Shown here: positions 28,206-35,630 of the stretch, in pieces
Layout of the letters: each line of letters starts with the position of its first letter
How positions within the stretch are numbered: the stretch's first letter is position 1
Origin: Bradyrhizobium sp. SSBR45G
Lineage (GTDB): Bacteria; Pseudomonadota; Alphaproteobacteria; Rhizobiales; Xanthobacteraceae
Direction: 5' to 3'
Assembly: GCF_030159255.1 (NCBI RefSeq)
Contig: NZ_BSCT01000007.1
Coordinates: forward strand, 62,001-126,000
Length of the DNA stretch: 64,000 nucleotides
Program-made: the position numbers and the translations under genes
The notes under the pieces: generated by a model
What the model was told of the DNA's origin: nothing
Database searches by the model: none
What the model saw: the letters and a program-made list of their open reading frames with translations, nothing else

Positions 28206-28361
28206 CTAAGCGCGGGTCAGCTCCTGCAGCCCCTTGAAGGTGAGCCGCTTGGGATCCCTGACCCCGGCGAGATACATGCGCCTGATCGTGGCGACCACGG
28301 CGTCGCGGTCGCAACCGGTCAGGACGACGATGGCGTCGACTGCGGTCTTCTGAGCCTCCAT
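28206..28361 (-). CDS. small conserved-looking protein, 51 residues
   Basis: The frame runs from ATG 28361 to TAG at 28206 and reads MEAQKTAVDAIV, then LTGCDRDAVVATIRRMYLAG, and ends KGLQELTRA. A strong ribosome site, AGGAGGA, lies nine bases before the ATG, which is unusual in this window and is the main support for the gene. A TTAA-N7-TTAA box is 55 bp upstream. The protein looks helical and soluble with a single Cys. I do not recognise the family. Confidence 0.6.
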   Translation of the reverse strand: MEAQKTAVDAIVVLTGCDRDAVVATIRRMYLAGVRDPKRLTFKGLQELTRA

Positions 28362-28415
28362 GAGACGATGTCCTCCTGGCCTACGAACCCGGCACGCAAG
28401 CGTTCACGATGTCGC

Positions 28416-28430
28416 TTAACACCGCGTTAA
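28416..28430. promoter_or_regulatory. CtrA-type binding site (TTAA-N7-TTAA)
   Basis: TTAA at 28416-28419 and TTAA at 28427-28430 are separated by exactly seven bases, the consensus for the alphaproteobacterial cell-cycle regulator CtrA. It lies 55-69 bp upstream of the start of the 51-residue gene on the minus strand and just 3' of the PilZ gene. The match is exact, but chance cannot be excluded from one site. Confidence 0.5.
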
Positions 28431-28538
28431 CTGTGCGCAGGGGCTGCCAGTTCCATGCCTCGATTCGCGCGCTCGCCCAATACGCGAAACCGCGCAGGGC
28501 GAGCGCCCCGCAGGAGCGGCGGCACGACCCGGCCTGGA

Positions 28539-29231
28539 TCAGACCATGAAGAAGTCTTCCGGCGCCTCGATCCGGCCATCATCGCCATGCGCGACGAGCC
28601 TCTGGCGCGTGGGACGCGCCGGTGGCGTGATGACGCGCCGTTCGAGCTCGGTCGTGGCCGACAGCGGATCGACGAACCTGATGGCGAAGCCGTCGGGGAA
28701 ATGCCTGACGACCCGCCCGACGCAGCTGCCCACGGCGAGCGGCGTGCCGATCTCCGGCTGGATCTCCGCAGAGACCGCGGCGCCCGACACCGACGCATCG
28801 ATGACGAAGCACGGGATGATGCTGCCATCGGCGAGCGTCAGCGCGGAGTGCGGCGAGTTCGGCACGACGCGCGCATCGCGGCGGGAGTCGCGGATCGTCG
28901 GATCCTTCTGCTTCTTCTCCAGCCAGACCAGCTTCTCGGCGAGCTTGGCGCGCTCGGCGCGCGTCATCTCCAACTCGAGCAGGAAGCCGCCATGGATGGT
29001 GTCGCTGATCTCGCCTTCGAACTTGCCGAAGTCACGGAAATACGAGGTCAGCCGGTCGCCGATCTTGCCGACCACGGGCACGTCGAGCAGCGCACGAAAC
29101 GGCGACACGCGCGTGGTGCGGCAGGCGAATGAGCGCAGCTTGCCTTCCGGATCATACCAGTTCGGCAGCGTGTAGGAGCCCGCCGTCTGAATCCTCACCG
29201 CCCGCTGCTTCAGGAATCGGGCAACTGACAT
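28539..29231 (-). CDS. PilZ-domain protein, probable c-di-GMP receptor
   Basis: This 230-residue soluble protein has a C-terminal PilZ domain (about 115-205). The DSRRDARV segment supplies the Arg motif and DASVSGAAV the D/NxSxxG motif that together bind cyclic di-GMP. The first 100 residues (containing RTTRVSPFRALLD) look like a divergent PilZ-like or YcgR-N-type barrel, followed by a charged helix ending KKQKDPTIRD. It is transcribed away from the pilus locus. With the PilZ protein at 35261 it brackets the cpa genes, which suggests c-di-GMP control of surface attachment, though no partner is proven. Confidence 0.83.
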   Translation of the reverse strand: MSVARFLKQRAVRIQTAGSYTLPNWYDPEGKLRSFACRTTRVSPFRALLDVPVVGKIGDRLTSYFRDFGKFEGEISDTIHGGFLLELEMTRAERAKLAEKLVWLEKKQKDPTIRDSRRDARVVPNSPHSALTLADGSIIPCFVIDASVSGAAVSAEIQPEIGTPLAVGSCVGRVVRHFPDGFAIRFVDPLSATTELERRVITPPARPTRQRLVAHGDDGRIEAPEDFFMV

Positions 29232-29975
29232 TGCGCGCCTCCCCTCGTCCCCCGCGAATCCCCATGGCTGATCATCGCCCGGCCAACGCCGCAGCAGGAC
29301 ACGCCAACTACAATCTTTGCGTGTATTTTTGCCCGGAACAAACCGAACACAACAGTACCAGCCCTCATGCGCGGAACCGTGAGCGCAAAAGACTAAGGAA
29401 CTCTGAATCTGAAATGGAAATCCCGCCCAACGGAATCGTAGGGCGAACCCGTTTCCGGTTTCTAAAGATGCTGATCCGGCTGACTACGGGCATTCGCACG
29501 GCACGCAATCATCGGCTGTAGCGCGCGTAAGCGCGACTGTGACGCCACGCCGCGCGGTGCGCGCCGCTCGCTGCCAGCCTCTCCTCGCGTGCGGTGAGAG
29601 GCTCGATTGCATCGCAGATGCAGATGCGAATGTCCTGCAACGAACGGCGTGCATGTTCGGCGCTGTTAGCAAGGGATTCAGCTTAACAAATTGCACGTGA
29701 TGCAGCGGCGCAACTCATGACGCGATTCCAGATCGCCGCTACCAACCGGCGCGCGCAAACGACCTCCGCGCAAATAGCTAACACATTCGCGGCGTTTCAC
29801 TATTTGCATGCTAACAGCCTGTTCACCACTTGCGCAATCGGTGCTTCGCGCCGCCGCCGCAGCAGCCTGTGTGCAAGTTCGCTTATACCATTGGCGCTTA
29901 GTCGTTAGTCAGGGAGAACCGCTGTCCGCAGGCCTGCGCGTTGCTCCGGTGTATGAGTAGAGAGTAGTACCGCTG
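29232..29975. promoter_or_regulatory. 744 bp gene-free region between pilZ and cpaB
   Basis: No convincing gene is present. It is less GC-rich than the surrounding genes and should contain divergent promoters for the PilZ gene and cpaBCDE. Notable items are an inverted repeat GCAAATAG/CTATTTGC at 29770-29807 and three GCTAACA motifs (29663 reverse, 29777 and 29810 forward). A pilin gene, common at this place in other cpa loci, is not seen: the small open frame at 29717-29908 has no hydrophobic pilin helix. Confidence 0.55.
29770..29807. promoter_or_regulatory. inverted repeat upstream of cpaB
   Basis: Arms GCAAATAG and CTATTTGC are separated by 22 bases, and GCTAACA follows or overlaps each arm. 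It sits about 170-200 bp before cpaB. It may bind a regulator of the pilus operon; this is inference from position and symmetry only. Confidence 0.35.
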
Positions 29976-30782
29976 ATGATGACCGCACGCATCGTGGTGT
30001 TAACCATCGCTCTCGGCGCGGGCGGCGTTGCGGCCTACCTCGTGAGCAATTCCGAAAGCCAGCAGCCGGCGCCCGCAGCGCCCGTCGTGCAGCTGCCGAC
30101 CGTCGAGGTGCTGGTGGCGAAGGCCGACATCAGCCTCGGACAGCCGATCAAGCCCGGCGATCTCATCTGGCAGACCTGGCCGGAAGCCGCGAGCAACATC
30201 TTCATCCGCCGCGGCGACCGGCCGGAGGCGGCCAATCAGCTGGTCGGCATGATCGCGCGCGCGCCGTTCGTGATCGGCGAGCCGATCCGCGAGCAGAAGC
30301 TGGTGAAGTCCGACGGCTCGGGCTTCATGGCGGCGATCCTGCCCGCCGGCATGCGCGCCATCTCCACCGAGATTTCGCCGGAGACCGGCGCCGGCGGCTT
30401 CATCCTGCCGAATGATCGCGTCGACGTCATCCTGTCGAAGCGCGACAAGAATCCGGACAAGCCGGGCGGATCCGACACCGTCAGCTCCGAGATCATCCTC
30501 GCCAATGTGCGCGTGCTCGCGATCGACCAGGCGCCGAAGGAGAAGGAAGGGCAGAACAATGTGGTCGGCAAGACGGTGACGCTGGAGCTGAAGCCCGAGC
30601 AGGCCGAGACGCTGGCCCGCGCGCGACAGGCCGGCACGCTGGCGCTGGCACTGCGCAGCATCGCCGACGTGAACGCGCCCGACGGCAACAAGACCGAGAT
30701 GCAGCAGCAGATGGCGCGGCGGGGCAACGCCATCGAGATCATTCGCTACGGGATCACGAGCTCGCTCACGGCGCAGAAGTGA
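29976..30782 (+). CDS. cpaB: Flp pilus assembly protein CpaB
   Basis: This 268-residue protein has one N-terminal membrane helix (IVVLTIALGAGGVAAYLV), a proline/alanine linker, and then a SAF domain beginning VEVLVAKADISLGQPI, as in CpaB/RcpC. CpaB is a periplasmic part of the Tad/Flp pilus machine that works with the CpaC secretin. It is the first gene of the cpaBCDE operon; its stop overlaps the possible start region of cpaC. The start is ATG 29976, with a second ATG immediately after. Confidence 0.92.
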   Translation: MMTARIVVLTIALGAGGVAAYLVSNSESQQPAPAAPVVQLPTVEVLVAKADISLGQPIKPGDLIWQTWPEAASNIFIRRGDRPEAANQLVGMIARAPFVIGEPIREQKLVKSDGSGFMAAILPAGMRAISTEISPETGAGGFILPNDRVDVILSKRDKNPDKPGGSDTVSSEIILANVRVLAIDQAPKEKEGQNNVVGKTVTLELKPEQAETLARARQAGTLALALRSIADVNAPDGNKTEMQQQMARRGNAIEIIRYGITSSLTAQK

Positions 30783-30799
30783 TGAGAAGGACGGGGACA

Positions 30800-32266
30800 A
30801 TGATGGGTGGGCAGCAACGCGCAAGGACGGGGATTTGGCTCGTGCGCGCGCTCTCGATGGCGGCAGCCATGGCGCTGGTGCTCAATCCGGCGCTTTCGCC
30901 GGTGAAGGCGGCCGAGGACAGGGATACGCCGGTGGTGTCGGTCGGCTCGGCGAAGATGCGCTACATGTCGCTCGGCATCGGCAAGTCGGTCGTCGTCGAC
31001 TTCCCGCAGGACGTCAAGGACGTGCTGGTCGCCGATCCGAAGATCGCCAACGCGGTCGTGCGCTCGGCGCGGCGCGCCTATATCATCGGCGCCGCGGTCG
31101 GCCAAACCAACGTGGTGTTCTTCGACGGCGAGGGCCAGCAGGTCGCGGCCTATGACATCGCCATCAAGCGCGATCTCAACGGCGTGCGCCAGGCGCTCAG
31201 CCAGAGCATTCCCGGCGTCAAGATCGACGGCGTCGGCGACGGCGTGATCCTCACCGGATCGGTGTCGAGCCCGGTCGAGGCGCAGCAGGCCGGCGAGATC
31301 GCAGGCCGGCTGGTCGGCGGCGCCGACAAGGTCGTCAACTCGATCGTCGTGCGCGGCCGCGACCAGGTGATGCTGAAGGTCAACGTCTCGGAGGTGCGGC
31401 GCGAGATCGTCAAGCAGCTCGGCATCGATCTCAGCGCCAGCATGACCTACGGCACCGCGGTCGTGAACTTCAACCAGACCAACCCGTTCACGGCCTATGG
31501 CAAGTCGCTGGTGTCAGGCAACGGCCTCTCCGCCACCGGCGGCGGCCTGTCGTCGGTGTCGGCGACGATGCGCGCGATGGAGACCGCTGGCGTCGTCAAG
31601 ACCCTGGCCGAGCCCAACCTCACGGCGATCTCGGGTGAATCCGCGACCTTCATCGCCGGCGGCGAGTTTCCGGTCCCCGGCGGCTACGCCTGCGATCCCA
31701 AGACGGGCCTGTGCAGCACCTCGGTCATGTTCAAGAAATTCGGCATCTCGCTGAACTTCACACCGGTCGTGCTCAGCGAAGGCCGCATCAGCCTGCGCGT
31801 CATGACAGAAGTGTCGGAGCTGTCGAACGACAACGCGATCACCCTGTCCTACGCAACGAGCGCGGGCTCGGCCTCGTCGGTCACGATCCCCGCGATCCGC
31901 ACCCGCCGCGCCGAGACCACGCTGGAGATCCCCTCCGGCGGCTCGATGGCGATGGCGGGCCTGATCCAGAACCAGACCAAGCAGGCGGTCAACGGCCTAC
32001 CCGGGCTCAATCAGCTGCCGGTGCTCGGCCAGCTGTTCCGCAGCCAGGACTACGTCAACAACGAGACCGAGCTGATGGTGATGGTGACCCCCTATGTGGT
32101 GCGCGCCGTGGCGCAGAAGGAGCTGTCGCGACCGGACGACGGCTTCGCGCCGGCGACCGACTCGGAATCGGCGCTGCTCGGCCGCATGAACCGGCTGTAC
32201 GGCATCGCCGCCAAGGTCGACGCCGCCACCGGGCAGCCGGCCGGCTTCGGCTTCATCATCGACTGA
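30800..32266 (+). CDS. cpaC: Flp pilus outer-membrane secretin CpaC
   Basis: This 488-residue secretin has a signal peptide, an N-terminal pilus domain (MSLGIGKSVVVDFPQDVKDV, followed by the paired IGAAVGQTNVVFF strand), a BON-like segment (DGVILTGSVSSPVEA), and a C-terminal secretin domain with GLIQNQTKQAVNGLPGL and LPVLGQLFRS. It forms the outer-membrane channel of the Tad pilus. I prefer ATG 30800, preceded by AAGGA at eight bases; starts at 30779 (GTG) and 30782 (ATG) are also open and would overlap the cpaB stop. Confidence 0.92.
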   Translation: MMGGQQRARTGIWLVRALSMAAAMALVLNPALSPVKAAEDRDTPVVSVGSAKMRYMSLGIGKSVVVDFPQDVKDVLVADPKIANAVVRSARRAYIIGAAVGQTNVVFFDGEGQQVAAYDIAIKRDLNGVRQALSQSIPGVKIDGVGDGVILTGSVSSPVEAQQAGEIAGRLVGGADKVVNSIVVRGRDQVMLKVNVSEVRREIVKQLGIDLSASMTYGTAVVNFNQTNPFTAYGKSLVSGNGLSATGGGLSSVSATMRAMETAGVVKTLAEPNLTAISGESATFIAGGEFPVPGGYACDPKTGLCSTSVMFKKFGISLNFTPVVLSEGRISLRVMTEVSELSNDNAITLSYATSAGSASSVTIPAIRTRRAETTLEIPSGGSMAMAGLIQNQTKQAVNGLPGLNQLPVLGQLFRSQDYVNNETELMVMVTPYVVRAVAQKELSRPDDGFAPATDSESALLGRMNRLYGIAAKVDAATGQPAGFGFIID

Positions 32267-32302
32267 GACGGCGGGGAACGTGGGGCACGGGGGAACAGGA
32301 TC

Positions 32303-33037
32303 ATGACGGGATCATCTGCAGACAGGCGGCGGGCGCTGTACAGATGGGGCGCGCTCGCGGGCCTCGCGCTGACGCTCGGTGCCTGCAACGCCACCAGCGG
32401 CGAGGTCGTGGCGACCATTCCCGATGACTACAAGATGCGGCATCCGATCGCGATCGAGGAAGGCCGGCACGCCATCGCCGTGTTCGTCGGCAATGGCCGC
32501 GGCGGCCTGACCCTGCCGCAACGCGACGACATCATTGGTCTTGCCCGCTCCTGGCAGCGCGAAGGCACCGGCGCCATTGTCGCCGAGGTGCCGGCCGGCA
32601 CCCCGAACGCGCGCGCCGCCGCCGACACCTATCGCGAGATCCACGCCCTGCTCACCGCGGGCGGCGTGCCCTCGCGCGTCATCACGATGCGCCACACCAC
32701 GCCGGACGATCCGCGGCAGTTCGCGGTGATCCGGCTGAGCTACCCGAAGATCGCCGCCGTCGCCGGTCCCTGCGGACTGTGGCCCGACGACCTCGGCCCC
32801 AACATCAACAATCCCGGCTACAGCAGCAACCAGCACTATCAGAACTTCGGCTGCGCCACGCAGCGCAATCTCGCTGCGATGATCGACAACCCGGCCGATC
32901 TCGAGCAGCCGCGCTCCGAGACCGCCGCCTACACACCGCGCCGCTCCGCCCTGTTCGAGAAATACCGCAAGGGCGAGGCGACGGCCGTGACCTATCCAGA
33001 GGCCGAGAAGGCCAAGCTCAGCGACACAGGCAAATGA
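32303..33037 (+). CDS. cpaD: Flp pilus assembly lipoprotein CpaD
   Basis: This 244-residue protein has a lipoprotein signal ending LTLGAC with the lipidated Cys at 28. It then matches CpaD: the CGLWPDDLG segment and the SNQHYQNFGCATQRNLAAMI region near residue 180 are characteristic. CpaD supports the secretin in the outer membrane. Its stop overlaps the cpaE start as ATGA (33034-33037). Confidence 0.91.
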   Translation: MTGSSADRRRALYRWGALAGLALTLGACNATSGEVVATIPDDYKMRHPIAIEEGRHAIAVFVGNGRGGLTLPQRDDIIGLARSWQREGTGAIVAEVPAGTPNARAAADTYREIHALLTAGGVPSRVITMRHTTPDDPRQFAVIRLSYPKIAAVAGPCGLWPDDLGPNINNPGYSSNQHYQNFGCATQRNLAAMIDNPADLEQPRSETAAYTPRRSALFEKYRKGEATAVTYPEAEKAKLSDTGK

Positions 33038-34302
33038 TCAACGCGTCCCGTCACAGCCAGGATGAGCAGCCCGGGCCGAGCGGCCCGGTTCTCGACGACC
33101 ATATCGCGCCGGTCCCTCGCGTCTCGGTGCAGGCGTTCACCGAGACCGACCAGACCTCGTCGGCGGTGCTCGCGGCGAGCCAGGACCGCAGGCTCGGCAA
33201 GGCGCATATCACGATCAAGGCCGGCGGCATGGCGCGGGCGATCGAGACCTATCATTCGCAGCCGACCCCCAACGTCATCGTGATCGAGACCAAGCCGGGC
33301 GGCGACATTCTCGGCGGGCTCGACGATCTCGCCAGCGTCTGCGATCCCGGCACCCGCGTGGTGCTGATCGGCAGCACGAGCGACGGCGTCGCCTATCGCG
33401 AGTTGGTGCGGCGCGGCGTCAACGACTACGTGGTCGGGCCGGTCGAGACCATCGACATCATCCGCTCGGTCTGCAGCCTGTTCTCGGCCTCCGAGGCCGT
33501 CATCACCGGCCGCATCATCGCCGTGGTCGGCGCCAAGGGCGGCGTCGGCGCCTCCACCATCGCCCACAACGTCGCCTGGAGCATGGCGCGCGACCTGACG
33601 CTCGATTCGGTCGTCATCGATCTCGACATGGCGTTCGGCACCGCCGGGCTCGACTACAACCAGGATCCGCTGCAGGGCATCGCCAACGCCGTGTTCCAGC
33701 CGGACCGGCCGGATACGGCGCTGATGGATCGCCTGCTCGCCAAATGCACCGAGCATCTCAACCTGCTCGCCGCCCCCGCGACGCTCGACCGCGTCTATGA
33801 TTTCGGCGCCGAGGCGTTCGACGCGATCTTCGATACCTTGCGCATGACCCAGCAATGCATCGTGCTCGACGTGCCGCACCAATGGTCGGCCTGGACGCGG
33901 CACGCGCTGATCAATGCCGACGACATCCTGGTCGTCGCCGAGCCCGATCTCGCGAATCTGCGCAACGCCAAGAACCTGCTCTCCGTGCTCAAGGCCTCGC
34001 GCCCCAACGACCGGCCGCCGCTGTATTGCCTGAACCAGGTCGGCATGCCCAAGCGCCCGGAGATCGACCTCAAGCGCTTCGCCAAGACCGTCGAGGCGCC
34101 GCCGGTCGCCGTGATTCCGTTCGACTGCAAGCTGTTCGGCATCGCCGCCAACAACGGCCAGATGATCGCGGAGATCGCAGCCCTCAACCGGACGCCGAAG
34201 CTGTTCCTGGACATCGCCAACCGGCTCACCGGCCGGGTCGATGCCAAGCCGCAGCGCAGCTCGCTGCTGGCACCGATCGCGAAGCTGCTCGGCGCGAAAT
34301 AG
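33034..34302 (+). CDS. cpaE: Flp pilus assembly ATPase-like protein CpaE
   Basis: This 422-residue protein has an N-terminal receiver-like domain (about 35-150), which lacks an obvious phospho-acceptor pattern, and a MinD/ParA-type ATPase domain. The deviant Walker A VGAKGGVGAST is near residue 166, with VIDLDMAFG and a later VLDVPHQW strand. CpaE places the pilus machine at the pole. It is the last gene of the operon: instead of cpaF the next gene is an opposed tadD only four bases away, so cpaF, tadB and tadC must be elsewhere. Confidence 0.91.
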   Translation: MINASRHSQDEQPGPSGPVLDDHIAPVPRVSVQAFTETDQTSSAVLAASQDRRLGKAHITIKAGGMARAIETYHSQPTPNVIVIETKPGGDILGGLDDLASVCDPGTRVVLIGSTSDGVAYRELVRRGVNDYVVGPVETIDIIRSVCSLFSASEAVITGRIIAVVGAKGGVGASTIAHNVAWSMARDLTLDSVVIDLDMAFGTAGLDYNQDPLQGIANAVFQPDRPDTALMDRLLAKCTEHLNLLAAPATLDRVYDFGAEAFDAIFDTLRMTQQCIVLDVPHQWSAWTRHALINADDILVVAEPDLANLRNAKNLLSVLKASRPNDRPPLYCLNQVGMPKRPEIDLKRFAKTVEAPPVAVIPFDCKLFGIAANNGQMIAEIAALNRTPKLFLDIANRLTGRVDAKPQRSSLLAPIAKLLGAK

Positions 34303-34306
34303 CTGC

Positions 34307-35176
34307 TCAGTCCTCGGTGCGGCTCAGCGCGCGGGCCAGCGCCCTGTCCGGTTCGCCCGCCACGGGGCGGTCGCGGCGCGGCGACAGCTCGCGCTGCGCG
34401 ACCTGCCGGCGCACCAGGATCTTCTTCACATAGGCGACGTTAGCGTTGGCCTGCTCCGGCGGCAGCCCTGATCGCGCGATGCTCTCGGCCTCGCTCATGC
34501 GGCCCTGCAGGCCGACGATGACGGCGAGATTGGTCTTCACGCGCGGGCTCGCATCCGCGCTGGCGCTGGCCTTGCGCAGTTGCTCCTCGGCCTTCGGCAG
34601 CTCGTTGGAGAGCGCATAGGACAGGCCGAGATTGGACAGCACGGAAGGGTCGTCGGGCGCGATCTTCAGCGCGGTCGCGTAGTACTGCCGCGCCTCCTCG
34701 TGGCGCCCCATCTGGTCGAGCGTGGCGCCCTGCGCCGAGAGGATGCGCCAGTCGGGATCCTCGGGCGAATGCGCCCTGCTCAGCACGTCGAAGGCCTGCT
34801 GGAAATTGCCGTTGTCGGCGAGCGCGCGGCCATAGGCGGCGAGCAGCGCCTTGTTGCCGGGATTGGCGATGGTCGCCTGCTCCAGCACCGCCACCGCCTG
34901 CGAGCGCTGGCCGGTGGCGCGCAGCGCGCTGCCGTAGCGGAGCGCAATGTCGGGATCGTTCGGCGTGGCGCGGAAGCGCTCGCGCAGCTGGTCGAGCTCG
35001 GCGCGCGGATCGGCGCTCGCCGCGCCCTTCTTCTCGGCGCTGCCGCCGAGCGCGCCGGTGACCTCGCTGAGATCGGTGGTCTGGCAGGCGCCGAGGCCGA
35101 GCAGCACGGCCGTGAAGGACAGCGCGAACGCCGCTGGCCGCAACGAGGGAAGACAACGAGAGGGCCGCGCACGCAT
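34307..35176 (-). CDS. TadD-like TPR lipoprotein
   Basis: This 289-residue protein has a lipoprotein signal (LLGLGAC, Cys31) and about five TPR repeats between residues 65 and 240, with typical pairs such as ALRYGSALRATG and NLGLSYALSNELPKAEEQL. It matches TadD of Tad/Flp pilus loci, a pilotin-like helper of the secretin. It is convergent with cpaE, with only four bases between stops, so it is not part of the cpaBCDE transcript. Confidence 0.85.
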   Translation of the reverse strand: MRARPSRCLPSLRPAAFALSFTAVLLGLGACQTTDLSEVTGALGGSAEKKGAASADPRAELDQLRERFRATPNDPDIALRYGSALRATGQRSQAVAVLEQATIANPGNKALLAAYGRALADNGNFQQAFDVLSRAHSPEDPDWRILSAQGATLDQMGRHEEARQYYATALKIAPDDPSVLSNLGLSYALSNELPKAEEQLRKASASADASPRVKTNLAVIVGLQGRMSEAESIARSGLPPEQANANVAYVKKILVRRQVAQRELSPRRDRPVAGEPDRALARALSRTED

Positions 35177-35260
35177 GCAACTGAACTACTTCGGGACCGG
35201 ATGATCTGCACGCTGGCAGATTAACCCTAAGGTCCCGTTAAGCCGGCGCGGCCGGCCGGT

Positions 35261-35512
35261 TCAATCGATGAATTCGGCGCCGAACTCGCAACCGATGCGC
35301 CAGGCCAGCCGGCATTTGCGCTGGTGATCCGGCGCGAACACGATCGTGAACTGCGGCGGGATCTCGACGAATTCGGCGATCACCTTGACGCCGCCGTCGG
35401 AAATATCCGTGACCGTGCAGTCCCGCGGCAGGCTGCCATTGCCGTAGTGGATCTTCGCAATCCTCTTGCACAGCCGACGTTCGCTCTTGCGACGGTTCGC
35501 CAACATCAACAT
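35261..35512 (-). CDS. small PilZ-domain protein
   Basis: This is an 83-residue protein if started at the ATG at 35512 (MLMLANRRKSERR). It is a single PilZ domain: RRKSERR gives the Arg motif and DISDGGVKV the D/NxSxxG motif for c-di-GMP. An upstream extension to 35710 is open but reads as low-complexity non-family sequence, so I reject it. This stand-alone form resembles the short PilZ adaptors common in Bradyrhizobium. Confidence 0.8.
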   Translation of the reverse strand: MLMLANRRKSERRLCKRIAKIHYGNGSLPRDCTVTDISDGGVKVIAEFVEIPPQFTIVFAPDHQRKCRLAWRIGCEFGAEFID

Positions 35513-35630
35513 TCGAGGTCTCACCCGCTCTATCGTCCATCCGGAGGAATAACTTGTAGCGGCGAAACCTTGGGATCTGGCTAGCGCCAGCCCCGGAAAT
35601 CCGGAGCTGCGATTTGCATTTCGTTTACCT

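Noticed and set aside
28033..28314. 93-codon minus-strand frame overlapping the 51-residue gene
   Set aside because: It has no ribosome site and an Arg-rich biased composition; the 51-residue frame has a strong ribosome site and normal composition.
29717..29908. Small plus-strand frame upstream of cpaB as a Flp pilin
   Set aside because: It lacks the short leader, G/E cleavage site and hydrophobic helix of Flp pilins and has no good ribosome site.
30000..30007. TTAACCAT as a CtrA site for cpaB
   Set aside because: It is only a half site and lies inside the coding sequence after the start codon.
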